Notes under the pieces: model-generated
What the model was told of the DNA's origin: nothing
Databases searched by the model: none
The model's input: only the letters and a program-made list of their open reading frames with translations
From: Chitinophaga rhizophila
GTDB lineage: Bacteria > Bacteroidota > Bacteroidia > Chitinophagales > Chitinophagaceae
Length of the DNA stretch: 64,000 nucleotides
Direction: 5' to 3'
NCBI RefSeq assembly: GCF_019492185.1
Contig: NZ_JAICCF010000002.1
Span: forward strand, 620,001-684,000
Shown here: positions 42,941-52,231 of the stretch, in pieces
How the letters are laid out: each line of letters opens with the position of its first letter
Position numbering within the stretch: position 1 is the stretch's first letter
Translations under genes and position numbers: made by a program

Positions 42941-43936
42941 TTAAATCTCTACGACGATATTGCCGGTTTCTCCCTTACGTACAATCAGCGTAAGCGCCTG
43001 ATCTGCGGTCTGGAGATGGAAATGCCGGGGATCGAGTAAGGGCAATATCTGACCTGCCTCTGCCATTCTGGTTGCTTCACGGAGGATAGCGCCATGGTGT
43101 TCTCTACCCATGCCTGTCAGCATTGGCAGTAGGGTGAAAACCCCTGAATAGGTAGCTGCCTTCGAGGTCAGTGGTGCCAGACTGTGTGAGCCCCATCCCA
43201 GGGAACTGATGACATGTCCGTTATTTTGCTTGACAGCTTCAAAAGAAGCGTCCAGTGTGGTGCCACCTATGGTGTCGAACACAATATCGAAGCCAGCTCC
43301 GCGGGTGTACTTATCCACATATTCCGCAATGGTTGTTACCTCATGATCAATGTGTGTAGCGCCAAACCACTCAATAATGGCTTTCTTGTCGGCAGTATCA
43401 GTAGCATATACATCTGCGCCGAATGCCCGCGCAATTTGAATAGCCATTTGTCCGATGCCGCCGGAACCGCCATGTATGAGTACCTTCTGACCTTCTACGA
43501 TCTTAGCTTTGTCAACCAGTCCTTCCCAGGCAGTTACGAATCCGAATGGAATAGCTGCGGCTTCACGCATGGTTAGATTTGCAGGCTTTCTGGCAATCAG
43601 TTCAGCGTCTACCGCTACATACTCTGCCAGGGAACCCTGTAAACCGGCCACGCCGCCTGTCATGCCAAACACTTTGTCGCCAGGTACATAGCTGGTCACA
43701 CCCTCTCCTACTTCTACCACGACGCCTGCCATGTCAATACCTAGTACTGCCGGTAATGGCTGTTTCGCATGCTCCGCTTCTCCTGCCTTGATCTTAGCAT
43801 CCAGTGGGTTTACACCACTCGCCTTGACTCTTATCAATACCTCTCCGTAATCTGGCTTTGGCCTGTCTATTACCCGATATACAAATGGGGCTCCGTAATC
43901 CTCAAGTACGAGCGCGCGCATGTGCTCAGTTGTCAT
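42941..43936 (-). CDS. Zinc-independent MDR, quinone-oxidoreductase-like
   Basis: 331 residues of the medium-chain dehydrogenase/reductase superfamily. GroES-like N-terminal domain: LIRVKASGVNPLDAKIKAGE and LGIDMAGVVVEVGEGV. Rossmann domain: VLIHGGSGGIGQMAIQIARA (AxxGxxG). The catalytic-zinc Cys/His set of alcohol dehydrogenases is not seen, so it fits the zeta-crystallin/quinone oxidoreductase subgroup, which reduces quinones or enones with NADPH. It is the only gene after the terminator. Confidence 0.9.
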   Translation of the reverse strand: MTTEHMRALVLEDYGAPFVYRVIDRPKPDYGEVLIRVKASGVNPLDAKIKAGEAEHAKQPLPAVLGIDMAGVVVEVGEGVTSYVPGDKVFGMTGGVAGLQGSLAEYVAVDAELIARKPANLTMREAAAIPFGFVTAWEGLVDKAKIVEGQKVLIHGGSGGIGQMAIQIARAFGADVYATDTADKKAIIEWFGATHIDHEVTTIAEYVDKYTRGAGFDIVFDTIGGTTLDASFEAVKQNNGHVISSLGWGSHSLAPLTSKAATYSGVFTLLPMLTGMGREHHGAILREATRMAEAGQILPLLDPRHFHLQTADQALTLIVRKGETGNIVVEI

Positions 43937-45025
43937 AATTAGTCGATTAATCTTTTATTGTGCTGTTTATTATCTTAATAGTAAAGGACACATGACGATA
44001 TATATGCAGTCACTACAGTGCAGATATTAAAGACTGCCAGCTTCCTCATCAATTCCCTCTATACGAAAAGCGTTCCATTTTATAATACTATGATAAATAA
44101 CATCTTATCAAAACGACAAACTGGCATTCTCACTATTTATTGCATATTTTATGTGACTCACAAAGTAAATCTCCTGATGAAAAAAGTACTGTTTGTCGCT
44201 GCGAACCGCATGGCATACAAATAATTTTATATCTGAACGGACATATTGCTTGATTTTTACTGAATTGTTTCCGGAATAGCCGTTCCCTTCTTGATGAAAA
44301 ATGACTTGTTACAGCTATCAGTAGCTACGTCCCGAGGGCCTGCTGAAAAACTGGCAGCTGCTGTACAGTTTGCCTAAAACTCGATAACGAGCGTCTGTTC
44401 AGATGTGAGGGCAGACAAGTGGTGTGAAAGTAGGTAGGAGACAGTGAAAGCCGGTAGTAGGCTGCATTCAGCACATGCATAGAGTGTGTAATTTGTCTGT
44501 TTGCAGCAATATATGTTGACTAAGAGAGCAGTCCTATGAGTATTAAAATAGCACCTGGCATGACAAACGCTTTCATGTCAGTTATTGCCGGATTGGCAGT
44601 GGGTAATGAGTTGATTTATAGTATATAGCCTACTGTATCATGCTACGTCGCATATGTAGTAATCTATTACCAGGTTGCTGGTGAGGAGTTGGGTAGTTTC
44701 ATGTCTTTGTCCGGAACTATTTCGGCTGGGAAGCATTGAGTATGGAAATCCGGTACGAAGAGCGACCGCTCCTCGTACGATAGTTCTGGTAATCCCTGAG
44801 ATCCACTATTACCAAACTGACGCACGGATGTACGAACTACTGCCTGCTTACAGAAATAGACTTACAGCCTGATGCTCCGGTAGATGCGATCGCCCATATT
44901 GACAATGGCACGAGTTTAATCTACGAAGATCAAGGTCATGATCTCGTTGTGGTGATGAGATGAACAGAAAATAAAAAGAAGAACGAAATGGCCAGGCACA
45001 CCTGGGCTACCATTCCGCTTGTGGC
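43937..45025. other. Gene-poor interval with one decayed remnant
   Basis: A 1.1-kb gap between the MDR gene start and the small gene at 45026. No intact gene is supported. The open frames of 60-70 codons here lack coding character, except the remnant listed at 44841-44963. The sequence has several stops in every frame and looks degenerated. No repeat, hairpin with T-run or tRNA is visible. Confidence 0.6.
44841..44963 (+). pseudogene. C-terminal gene remnant, family unknown
   Basis: This frame reads LTEIDLQPDAPVDAIAHIDN followed by GTSLIYEDQGHDLVVVMR and a stop, a protein-like ending. A second frame just upstream, ending at 44872, contains EIHYYQTDARMYELLPAY, so a frameshift may separate two parts of one old gene. 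No start codon is available. Family unknown. Confidence 0.35.
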
Positions 45026-45289
45026 CTAACAGGCCAGCGCTTCCCGCCGCAGTTGTGTACTGAGGTTGATGCGTGCAATTCTGAAATTACGCCATTGCTG
45101 ACTGTCACATTCCAGAGGAGAAATATTGCCTATGAGCGCTTCGAGTTGCTCGAAAAGTAGTCGTTTATTGCTTGCGATCTCTGCTGCCGCTGCTACGATT
45201 GTTTCTACCGCTGTGTCGTTAATGGCCTGCTTTATTTGTTCAATGACTGACAAAGCCTGTTCACTTGTTCTCATAATTTGCCGATACAT
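45026..45289 (-). CDS. Small helical protein, unknown
   Basis: 87 residues from the ATG at 45289 (MYRQIMRTSEQALSVIEQIK). An upstream frame to 45388 would add a poorly conserved hydrophobic stretch. The protein is helical and polar with a Cys at residue 60 (PLECDSQQW) and a Cys at the very end. No signal peptide or motif is seen. It lies divergent to the WG-repeat gene, 110 bases away. Confidence 0.5.
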   Translation of the reverse strand: MYRQIMRTSEQALSVIEQIKQAINDTAVETIVAAAAEIASNKRLLFEQLEALIGNISPLECDSQQWRNFRIARINLSTQLRREALAC

Positions 45290-45367
45290 TTTCGAGGGCA
45301 AATATACCGCTCCCGATTTAAGATACCAACATATTAAAGAGAAGATGCATATATTTAGCAAAACCCT

Positions 45368-45375
45368 TATATTTG
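45368..45375 (+). promoter_or_regulatory. Candidate -7 box (TATATTTG)
   Basis: Exact TAnnTTTG match 24 bases before the ATG at 45400. The -33 element is not clear. Confidence 0.5.
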
Positions 45376-45399
45376 TCTCTGACTTCAATCCTATACTTT

Positions 45400-46647
45400 A
45401 TGAAAACCATCTATTTTCTCCCTGTCCTGCTTATCAGCGTGTGGTGCAAGGCACAGAATGGTGTCTATCCCTATGCGGAAAAGAATAAGTGGGGACTTAC
45501 CAACAGGAAACATGCAGTGATTGCAGAGCCTCAATATGACAGTATACACCTGTTTAACGGCGATTATGCCCGTATTGAGAATAACAAAAAAGTAGGATTA
45601 ATACATACTTCCGGGAAGGTTGTATATGCATGCAATTATGCTGATATGCCCTTCGTAGCGCCTAATGGAATGGCAGTAGCCAGACTGGTAAAGGGGTATG
45701 TATTGCTGGACCCTGCTACCGGCAAACAGAAAGGGTCGCTTGTATTTGACGAAATACCCGGCATTAATCCGATGTCAAGACATACCAATCTCCTGCTGGT
45801 TAAAAAAGAAGGCTACATTGGTGTGATAGATATGTCAACCGGCGATTTGGTGAATAAGAAGCTTAAATATGATGATGGTGAGTTCTTCGAAGAAAAATCA
45901 CTTAGGAACTTCATGATCGTTGGCCTTGATGGTAAATATGGCGTTGCTGATGCCTACACTGGTAAAGAGATCATTCCGGCCACTTACAGCGAAGTAAAAG
46001 GCATCACTGACGGCACGCAAGACTTTATTAAAGCAGTGACCGAAGACGAACGTACTGTTTACTTCGACGCTACCGGTAAAGTAACTTCCGCTGCTGCTGC
46101 CAAAGCTGCAGAAGTAGCTACTGAGGCAGCCAACCATACACCTGGCAGCTTCGCATCTGCTGACGGGAAAAAAGACCTGCATATTTACAAGCTTGGGAAT
46201 AATAAGTGGAGAATTGTACTGGAGTTGACCGACTTCCAACGCCGCGGACAGGCGCTCGATAGTGTTGATCTCAATGGATACTCGCAGATCGAATACATGT
46301 CATATCGTGAACAAACGCCGAAGTATCAAAGCAAGCTAAAAGCTGTAAAAGACGGTAAAACAGGTGTTATTGACATGAAAGGAAATGTACTTGTGCCGCT
46401 TATTTATGATGATGTTACCTATAGGGAAGACAATATCGGGCACTATGCTTTCATTGAAACGAAAGTTGGTAACAGAATAGGCGTAATTCCTGCGGAGACT
46501 ATGCAAGAGCTGAAAAAGCCCGTTCTTGTACAGATTATTGATGAAGATCAGAACCGCCAGGCATTCCTTGTAAAAACCGCCAGCGGTACAAGAGGTTATA
46601 TGGATCAGAATACCGGAGAAGTATTCATTCCCGGATATAAAGATTAA
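45400..46647 (+). CDS. Secreted WG-repeat (KWG) protein
   Basis: 415 residues from the ATG at 45400 with a signal peptide (MKTIYFLPVLLISVWCKA, then QNGVYPY). The body contains WG-type repeats of about 35-45 residues, with visible centres NKWGLTNRKHAVIAEPQYDS, KVGLIHTSGKVVYACNYAD, GYIGVIDMSTGDLV, GKYGVADAYTGKEIIPATYS and KTGVIDMKGNVLVPLIYDD, ending in GTRGYMDQNTGEVFIPGYKD. WG repeats form beta-propeller-like surfaces for protein or ligand binding outside the cell. A -7 box precedes it and an imperfect hairpin follows. Confidence 0.88.
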   Translation: MKTIYFLPVLLISVWCKAQNGVYPYAEKNKWGLTNRKHAVIAEPQYDSIHLFNGDYARIENNKKVGLIHTSGKVVYACNYADMPFVAPNGMAVARLVKGYVLLDPATGKQKGSLVFDEIPGINPMSRHTNLLLVKKEGYIGVIDMSTGDLVNKKLKYDDGEFFEEKSLRNFMIVGLDGKYGVADAYTGKEIIPATYSEVKGITDGTQDFIKAVTEDERTVYFDATGKVTSAAAAKAAEVATEAANHTPGSFASADGKKDLHIYKLGNNKWRIVLELTDFQRRGQALDSVDLNGYSQIEYMSYREQTPKYQSKLKAVKDGKTGVIDMKGNVLVPLIYDDVTYREDNIGHYAFIETKVGNRIGVIPAETMQELKKPVLVQIIDEDQNRQAFLVKTASGTRGYMDQNTGEVFIPGYKD

Positions 46648-46682
46648 TCAACTACAGAATTGCACATTGATAAGTAAGATTC

Positions 46683-46734
46683 AGGCAGCCTGCTGCAAGA
46701 ATGTTCTCAGACGCTAACTTTCAGCAGACTGCCT
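46683..46734. terminator. Imperfect hairpin between convergent genes
   Basis: AGGCAGCCTGCTG (46683-46695) pairs with CAGCAGACTGCCT (46722-46734), one mismatch, with a 26-base loop. It is placed between the WG-repeat gene and the minus-strand gene ending at 46775. There is no T-run, so the function is inferred. Confidence 0.35.
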
Positions 46735-46774
46735 ACTCTTAAATATCGGTGCCTATTCAGTTTGATCTATCAGT

Positions 46775-47389
46775 TTATTCTTCCAGCAGGCCGTTTACCA
46801 ATGCCTTCCACTGTAGCTTTGAAATGCCTATTGCCCCACCTGTGCCCACTAACGCATTCCGCATCTTATCCACCGTATCATCTGCCGTCACATTAGGCAC
46901 CTCATTTCTGCCGTAAACGGTCGCAATTACCTGCGTATCATCTCTGGATACAACAAAGGAACTGGTAGCTTCCTCCTTCAGAAAATGAGCGGTACCAGCG
47001 TTCTGCTGCTGAGGATGTCCACAGGGACGTGCACGTATGAAAAACAACTGCTGCTGCTCATTCAGCTGTATTTCTTCCACCTGTTCGATAGAAACCCAGT
47101 CATATCCTTTCCCGGCACTGTTACCAGGACCGGGTATATCTATGCGGATAAACATACCTGGATTAGCCGCATCGTTGATCTCTTCTCCCTGCTTGTCTAC
47201 CAGTTGAAAGGATGAAGACAATGCTCCACACATATTGCCCCACTCATTAACCTGCTTCAACCGTTTTACAGCACGTTCAAAAATAGCAATAGCAGCCTGT
47301 TCACTGTCGGCTACTTTCTGTGAGGACGTTTCGGTTTCCTCCCCTGTATACTGTACAGGAATAAAGGGTGCTGAAATTTGATCTGGCAT
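46775..47389 (-). CDS. Protein of unknown function
   Basis: 204 residues, soluble, no signal peptide. Highlights are a polar start (PVQYTGEETETSSQKVADS), an N-terminal helix (FERAVKRLKQVNEW), a central beta region (GMFIRIDIPGPGNSAGKGYD, then WVSIEQVEEI) and a C-terminal helix-turn (KLQWKALVNGLLEE). The function is not recognised. It is divergent to ackA, separated by 59 bases, so the two share a promoter region. Confidence 0.6.
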   Translation of the reverse strand: MPDQISAPFIPVQYTGEETETSSQKVADSEQAAIAIFERAVKRLKQVNEWGNMCGALSSSFQLVDKQGEEINDAANPGMFIRIDIPGPGNSAGKGYDWVSIEQVEEIQLNEQQQLFFIRARPCGHPQQQNAGTAHFLKEEATSSFVVSRDDTQVIATVYGRNEVPNVTADDTVDKMRNALVGTGGAIGISKLQWKALVNGLLEE

Positions 47390-47448
47390 ACAATTGATTT
47401 AAGATAAGTTACCTGTCAAAATTTTATGCCAGATCAAACACAGCTACT

Positions 47449-48633
47449 ATGAACCAGTACACTACAGTTATACTAACCATTAATTGCGGTTCTTCCAGTC
47501 TGAAATTTGCCCTGTTTGATATCGATACACTCGAGTTAGTCAGCAAAGGCAATATACAGCAGATAGGAGGCGAGTGCCATATTCAACTGGAAGACGGCAA
47601 CGGTCACCAGGAAGAGGTCGCCCAATCCATTCCGGATCTCCAGGCTGCTATACACTTCCTGATAGCGTTGCTAAAGGAAAGCTATACGCCGTATCAGATC
47701 CGTGCCATAGGACACCGGATAGTCCAAGGTGGTAAATTACACTACCTGCCAGAACTAATCACACCAGCATTAATGGATGAGTTTGAGTCACTCATTCCAC
47801 TAGCTCCTGGTCATATGCCTGCTGAAATTACGGCAATACGCACTTTTGAATCAGCCTATCCGGATATTCCACAGGTAGCCTGCTTCGATACCGCCTTTCA
47901 TAAAGACATGCCGGTAACTGCGAAATATTTTGCTATACCACGTCACCTGTGGGAGGACGGCATTATCAGGTACGGTTTCCACGGCCTTTCGTATGAGTAT
48001 ATTTATCAACAATTAAAGCAAACCGCACCACAGGAAGCAGCGGGCAAAGTCATCCTCGCACACCTTGGAAATGGCGCAAGCATGGCTGTGCTTCGGGAAG
48101 AAAAAAGTATTGATACTACCATGGGACTTACACCTACCGGCGGACTGGTCATGAGCACACGCTCCGGCGACCTTGATCCGGGTGTGATTCTCTATCTGCT
48201 GAAAGAAAAACAATTCCTGAGCGAAAGAGCGCTGAATGAATTACTCAATAAACAATCCGGACTGAAAGGTGTATCCGGAACAGCGAGTGATATTCGTGTA
48301 TTACTGGAACAAGAAGCGAATGATCATCAGGCAGCTGAAGCCGTACAGTTATTCTGTTATCAGGCCAAGAAATACATTGGGGCGCTGACTGCCGCCGCAG
48401 GTGGTATTGATACACTTGTTTTTACAGGTGGTATTGGACTACATGTGCCCGTAATCAGAGAGCGGATCTGTGCGGGACTAGAATATCTCGGTATAGAGAT
48501 AGATCACCATCTTAATAATGCAAACAGTGATGTTATCTCGGCAAAAGATAGCAAAGTAACAGTGAGAGTAATTGCAACGAATGAAGAACTCATCATTGCA
48601 CAACATACACAGCAATGCCTGCGGGCTAGTTAA
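47449..48633 (+). CDS. ackA: Acetate kinase
   Basis: 394 residues with the acetate/propionate kinase pattern: [16 protein letters not shown] (phosphate site), [75 protein letters not shown] and [20 protein letters not shown]. It transfers phosphate between acetyl-phosphate and ADP to give acetate and ATP. The phosphoketolase gene starts 11 bases downstream, so acetyl-phosphate from xylulose-5-P or fructose-6-P is probably converted to ATP by this enzyme. Confidence 0.96.
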   Translation: MNQYTTVILTINCGSSSLKFALFDIDTLELVSKGNIQQIGGECHIQLEDGNGHQEEVAQSIPDLQAAIHFLIALLKESYTPYQIRAIGHRIVQGGKLHYLPELITPALMDEFESLIPLAPGHMPAEITAIRTFESAYPDIPQVACFDTAFHKDMPVTAKYFAIPRHLWEDGIIRYGFHGLSYEYIYQQLKQTAPQEAAGKVILAHLGNGASMAVLREEKSIDTTMGLTPTGGLVMSTRSGDLDPGVILYLLKEKQFLSERALNELLNKQSGLKGVSGTASDIRVLLEQEANDHQAAEAVQLFCYQAKKYIGALTAAAGGIDTLVFTGGIGLHVPVIRERICAGLEYLGIEIDHHLNNANSDVISAKDSKVTVRVIATNEELIIAQHTQQCLRAS

Positions 48634-48644
48634 ACCTTTGCAAT

Positions 48645-51008
48645 ATGGCAACATTGACACAGGATCACCTGAATAACATACAAGCTTATTGGGAAGCTTC
48701 CAACTACCTGGCAGCTGCCCAGATATATCTGCAGGATAATCCATTACTGAAAGACCCTCTGCTGCCTGCCCATATTAAGCCTCGCCTACTAGGCCATTGG
48801 GGTACCTCGCCGGGTCTCAATTTTATATATGTCCATCTTAACAGACTGATAAAAGCAAGCGATGCCGATTTCCTGTTTATCTGCGGCCCTGGTCATGGCG
48901 CACCCGCTGTACTGGCTAATACTTTCCTGGAGGGTACGTATACTGAAACTTACCCTGACATCACGCAGGATGAGAATGGTATGCGATACTTCTTCCGGCA
49001 GTTCTCTACGCCTGGCGGTATTCCTAGTCATGTCAGCGCGCATACACCAGGGTCTATACATGAAGGTGGGGAATTGGGTTATTCCCTGGCGCATGCTGCC
49101 GGGGCTGTGATGGACAATCCGGCGTTGATAGCTGCCTGTGTAATCGGTGATGGGGAAGCAGAAACTGGTCCGCTAGCCGGTAGCTGGAAATCTAATTGCT
49201 TTCTGAATCCCGCCCGTGACGGAGCCGTACTGCCTATACTCCACCTGAATGGCTACAAAATATCCGGCCCTACAGTTATGGGTCGTTTACCTGACGAGAC
49301 GCTTACTGCACTGTTCAGCGGTTATGGCTACAATACACTTATTGTTCGGGCTGATGATCCGATAGACATTCATCAGGAAATGGCAATGGCCCTCGATACT
49401 GCATATGAACAGATCAGAGAAATCCAGCAATTCGCCCGAGAGGGGAAGAAAAGCAACTCACCCTCCTTGTGGCCGCTGATTATTCTCCGTTCTCCCAAAG
49501 GCTGGACAGGGCCTGTGATGTGGAAAGGCAAACACATTGAAGGGACTTTTCGTTCTCACCAGGTTCCTCTGACAGATGTGGTGAAAGATCAGGATCAGTT
49601 GGCGCTGCTGGAACAATGGTTACGGAGCTATAAACCGGAACAGCACTTTACACCCGACGGGAAACTACAACCCGCACTGGCTGCTCTGGCTCCCTCCGGC
49701 AATAAACGTATGAGCGCCGTCCCCTATGCAAACGGAGGCACTGATGTACATCCACTGCGTATGCCTGATTATACTAACTATGCGGTGTCAGTAAAAGCAC
49801 CTGGAGAATCTATTGCTGAAGGCACCCGTGAACTAGGTAAGATGCTGCGTGACATCTTTGAACTGAATGAAGATCATCAGAATTTCCGGATCTTCTGCCC
49901 TGATGAAACAAGCTCTAACAGACTTGATGCGGTATTTGAAGTTACAGAACGCTGCTTTATGGAACACCTGCTTGATAATGACGAGCATCTGTCACCAGAC
50001 GGTCGGGTAATGGAGGTACTTAGCGAGCATCTTTGCCAGGGTTGGCTGGAGGGATATCTGCTGACGGGCAGACATGGCATATTTCCCTGTTACGAGGCTT
50101 TCATTACGATCATCGACTCTATGTTCAACCAGCATGCTAAATGGCTGAAAACGTGCCGGGAAATCCCATGGAGGAAGGATATACCCTCGCTCAACTACCT
50201 GCTCACTTCTCACAGCTGGAGGCAGGACCATAATGGCTACAGCCATCAGGGACCAGGGTTTATTGACACCGTCGCTAATAAGAAGAGTAACGTCGTTCGC
50301 ATTTATCTACCGCCTGACGCAAACTGCCTGCTGGCTGTAATGGACCATTGCCTGAAAAGCTACAATTACGTAAACCTGGTCGTTGCAGGTAAACAACCTT
50401 CTCTTCAGTGGCTGAATATGGAAGAAGCTACCAAACATTGCGCACAGGGCGCTTCTGTCTGGGAATGGGCCGGCAATGCCAACCAAGGAAAGCCGGACGT
50501 AGTACTTGCCTGTGCCGGCGATGTACCAACACTGGAAATTATTGCAGCGGCATGGTTACTTCGTAAACATCTGCCCGACCTGAAAATAAGAGTAGTAAAT
50601 GTGGTTGATCTCATGGCGCTGTCGCCGAAAGAATATCATCCGCATGGTATGGAAGCCTCGTTATTCTCTGACATATTCACAGATGATACGCCGGTTATCT
50701 TCGCATTCCATGGTTACGTCCGCATCATACATGATCTTGTACACGGACGCCCCCACCCTGCGCGCTTCCACCTCAGAGGTTTTATGGAAGAAGGCACTAC
50801 CACTACTCCTTTCGACATGGTTGTGCTGAACAGAATGAGCAGATTTCACCTGGCTATCGCTGCTATCGAACGCGCAGAACGAAAACCGGCAAATGAGGCG
50901 GAAGCTATCAGCTACTTTGAAGATAAATTAAGTATGCATAATATCTACATCCGCGAATGCCTGGAAGATATGCCTGATATAAGAGACTGGAAATGGAGTG
51001 ATATATAA
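48645..51008 (+). CDS. xfp: Xylulose-5-phosphate/fructose-6-phosphate phosphoketolase
   Basis: 787 residues, the usual phosphoketolase length. Family motifs: [59 protein letters not shown] and [20 protein letters not shown] (thiamine diphosphate/Mg site). The second half carries [14 protein letters not shown] and [15 protein letters not shown]. It cleaves xylulose-5-P or fructose-6-P to acetyl-phosphate and glyceraldehyde-3-P or erythrose-4-P. The arrangement with ackA makes a compact phosphoketolase shunt, and a hairpin follows the stop codon. Confidence 0.97.
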   Translation: MATLTQDHLNNIQAYWEASNYLAAAQIYLQDNPLLKDPLLPAHIKPRLLGHWGTSPGLNFIYVHLNRLIKASDADFLFICGPGHGAPAVLANTFLEGTYTETYPDITQDENGMRYFFRQFSTPGGIPSHVSAHTPGSIHEGGELGYSLAHAAGAVMDNPALIAACVIGDGEAETGPLAGSWKSNCFLNPARDGAVLPILHLNGYKISGPTVMGRLPDETLTALFSGYGYNTLIVRADDPIDIHQEMAMALDTAYEQIREIQQFAREGKKSNSPSLWPLIILRSPKGWTGPVMWKGKHIEGTFRSHQVPLTDVVKDQDQLALLEQWLRSYKPEQHFTPDGKLQPALAALAPSGNKRMSAVPYANGGTDVHPLRMPDYTNYAVSVKAPGESIAEGTRELGKMLRDIFELNEDHQNFRIFCPDETSSNRLDAVFEVTERCFMEHLLDNDEHLSPDGRVMEVLSEHLCQGWLEGYLLTGRHGIFPCYEAFITIIDSMFNQHAKWLKTCREIPWRKDIPSLNYLLTSHSWRQDHNGYSHQGPGFIDTVANKKSNVVRIYLPPDANCLLAVMDHCLKSYNYVNLVVAGKQPSLQWLNMEEATKHCAQGASVWEWAGNANQGKPDVVLACAGDVPTLEIIAAAWLLRKHLPDLKIRVVNVVDLMALSPKEYHPHGMEASLFSDIFTDDTPVIFAFHGYVRIIHDLVHGRPHPARFHLRGFMEEGTTTTPFDMVVLNRMSRFHLAIAAIERAERKPANEAEAISYFEDKLSMHNIYIRECLEDMPDIRDWKWSDI

Positions 51009-51013
51009 TAAAA

Positions 51014-51039
51014 ACACCGGAATAGGACTATTCCGGTGT
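51014..51039 (+). terminator. Hairpin after the ackA-xfp operon
   Basis: An 11-bp perfect stem, ACACCGGAATA (51014-51024) with TATTCCGGTGT (51029-51039), and a 4-base loop. It is A-rich before but lacks a good T-run. Confidence 0.65.
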
Positions 51040-51231
51040 GCTGCTTAAACCTACAACTGTTACATTATCTGTAATCAAATATCTTTAGTGATACAAAAGT
51101 ACGTGTGCATTTTGGTACCGCTGCTGTACGAAGTCTGGAATTTATTGGACAAATCACGGTTTTTTGCTTTACACTCTTCCTGGCGGGAAAATATCAACAG
51201 ATTTGTACAGCTGAGATAAGACCCGGAAACT

Positions 51232-52227
51232 TTAAAAATACCGGGGACAACGGGCATTGTCTACTTTATCATTATGCGGAAACAGTATGCCTATTGACAG
51301 TTCGTGCGAGCCCCGCTGATACCGGGAGATGCCATTAGTTGTAATATCATACGAATAGCCTAGCCGCATATTATCTGATAAAAATACCTCTGCCATCACA
51401 CTGACTGCATTTCCCCGCTGTAAAGTTGTCTCTAACGCCGGTTTGCCCCATAGGTTAAAGCCTGCGCGATAGGAAGCTCCCAACCACACCTTTTCCTGTA
51501 GTAGCATGAACACATTAAAATCAATATTGGTGGGTCCTTTCAGGTCTTCCTTAATCATTACCGAAGGCTTCAGTTTGATGTCATTCGTCAGGTAAACAAC
51601 CGTACCACCACTTAGGTAAATATGACGGGACTTTCGTAAGGTGGAATACAGTGTCCCATTTCCAAAGTAGATCTTTCCACCGGTATAGGCAGAAAACAGA
51701 TCCATCATAGAAAAGCCGATAAATGTGCGATAAGTATTATAGTAAATCCCGAACCGGGCATCCGGTACCAGCGTGCTCTGTTTTCCCAGTATCAACGCAG
51801 GATCATCCGCATCTACGTACTTACGGGAGCTGCCGTCCACCGCATATTGCGTAGCCCCGAGTCCTAGTCCGATACACAACCGGCTGTCATTCGCCAGTGG
51901 AATACGATAGGCATAAAACCCATACAGTGAGATAGACTCCTGCGGCCCCAGACGATCCCAGGTTACCTGTCCGCCAAGACCAACTTTCTTTGAATATACA
52001 TCAGTTACACCATCCAGCGCGATGGTGCCTGTCTGCGGCGCGCCCTGGAAACCGGCCCATTGCTGACGATAGGTGCTATGCAGGTACAGTTCTTCTCTAT
52101 ATCCTGCATATGCAGGATTAACGCTCAAACCATTAAATACATACTGACTGAACTGCACATCCTGCTGTGCCTGCGCAAAACAGGACAACAGCAAAAAACA
52201 AATGAACAGTAAAGCACCATTTCTCAT
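51232..52227 (-). CDS. PorP/SprF-family type IX secretion membrane protein
   Basis: 331 residues with a signal peptide (ending SCFAQA) and the family start QQDVQFSQYVFNGLSVNPAY, then AGYREELYLHS, followed by WAGFQGAPQTGTIALDG. The rest alternates amphipathic strands typical of an outer-membrane beta-barrel and ends RGSHELSIGILFP. PorP/SprF proteins assist secretion or surface display of large T9SS cargo. It starts 5 bases after the stop codon of the giant cargo gene, so the two are an operon. Confidence 0.93.
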   Translation of the reverse strand: MRNGALLFICFLLLSCFAQAQQDVQFSQYVFNGLSVNPAYAGYREELYLHSTYRQQWAGFQGAPQTGTIALDGVTDVYSKKVGLGGQVTWDRLGPQESISLYGFYAYRIPLANDSRLCIGLGLGATQYAVDGSSRKYVDADDPALILGKQSTLVPDARFGIYYNTYRTFIGFSMMDLFSAYTGGKIYFGNGTLYSTLRKSRHIYLSGGTVVYLTNDIKLKPSVMIKEDLKGPTNIDFNVFMLLQEKVWLGASYRAGFNLWGKPALETTLQRGNAVSVMAEVFLSDNMRLGYSYDITTNGISRYQRGSHELSIGILFPHNDKVDNARCPRYF

Positions 52228-52231
52228 ATTA

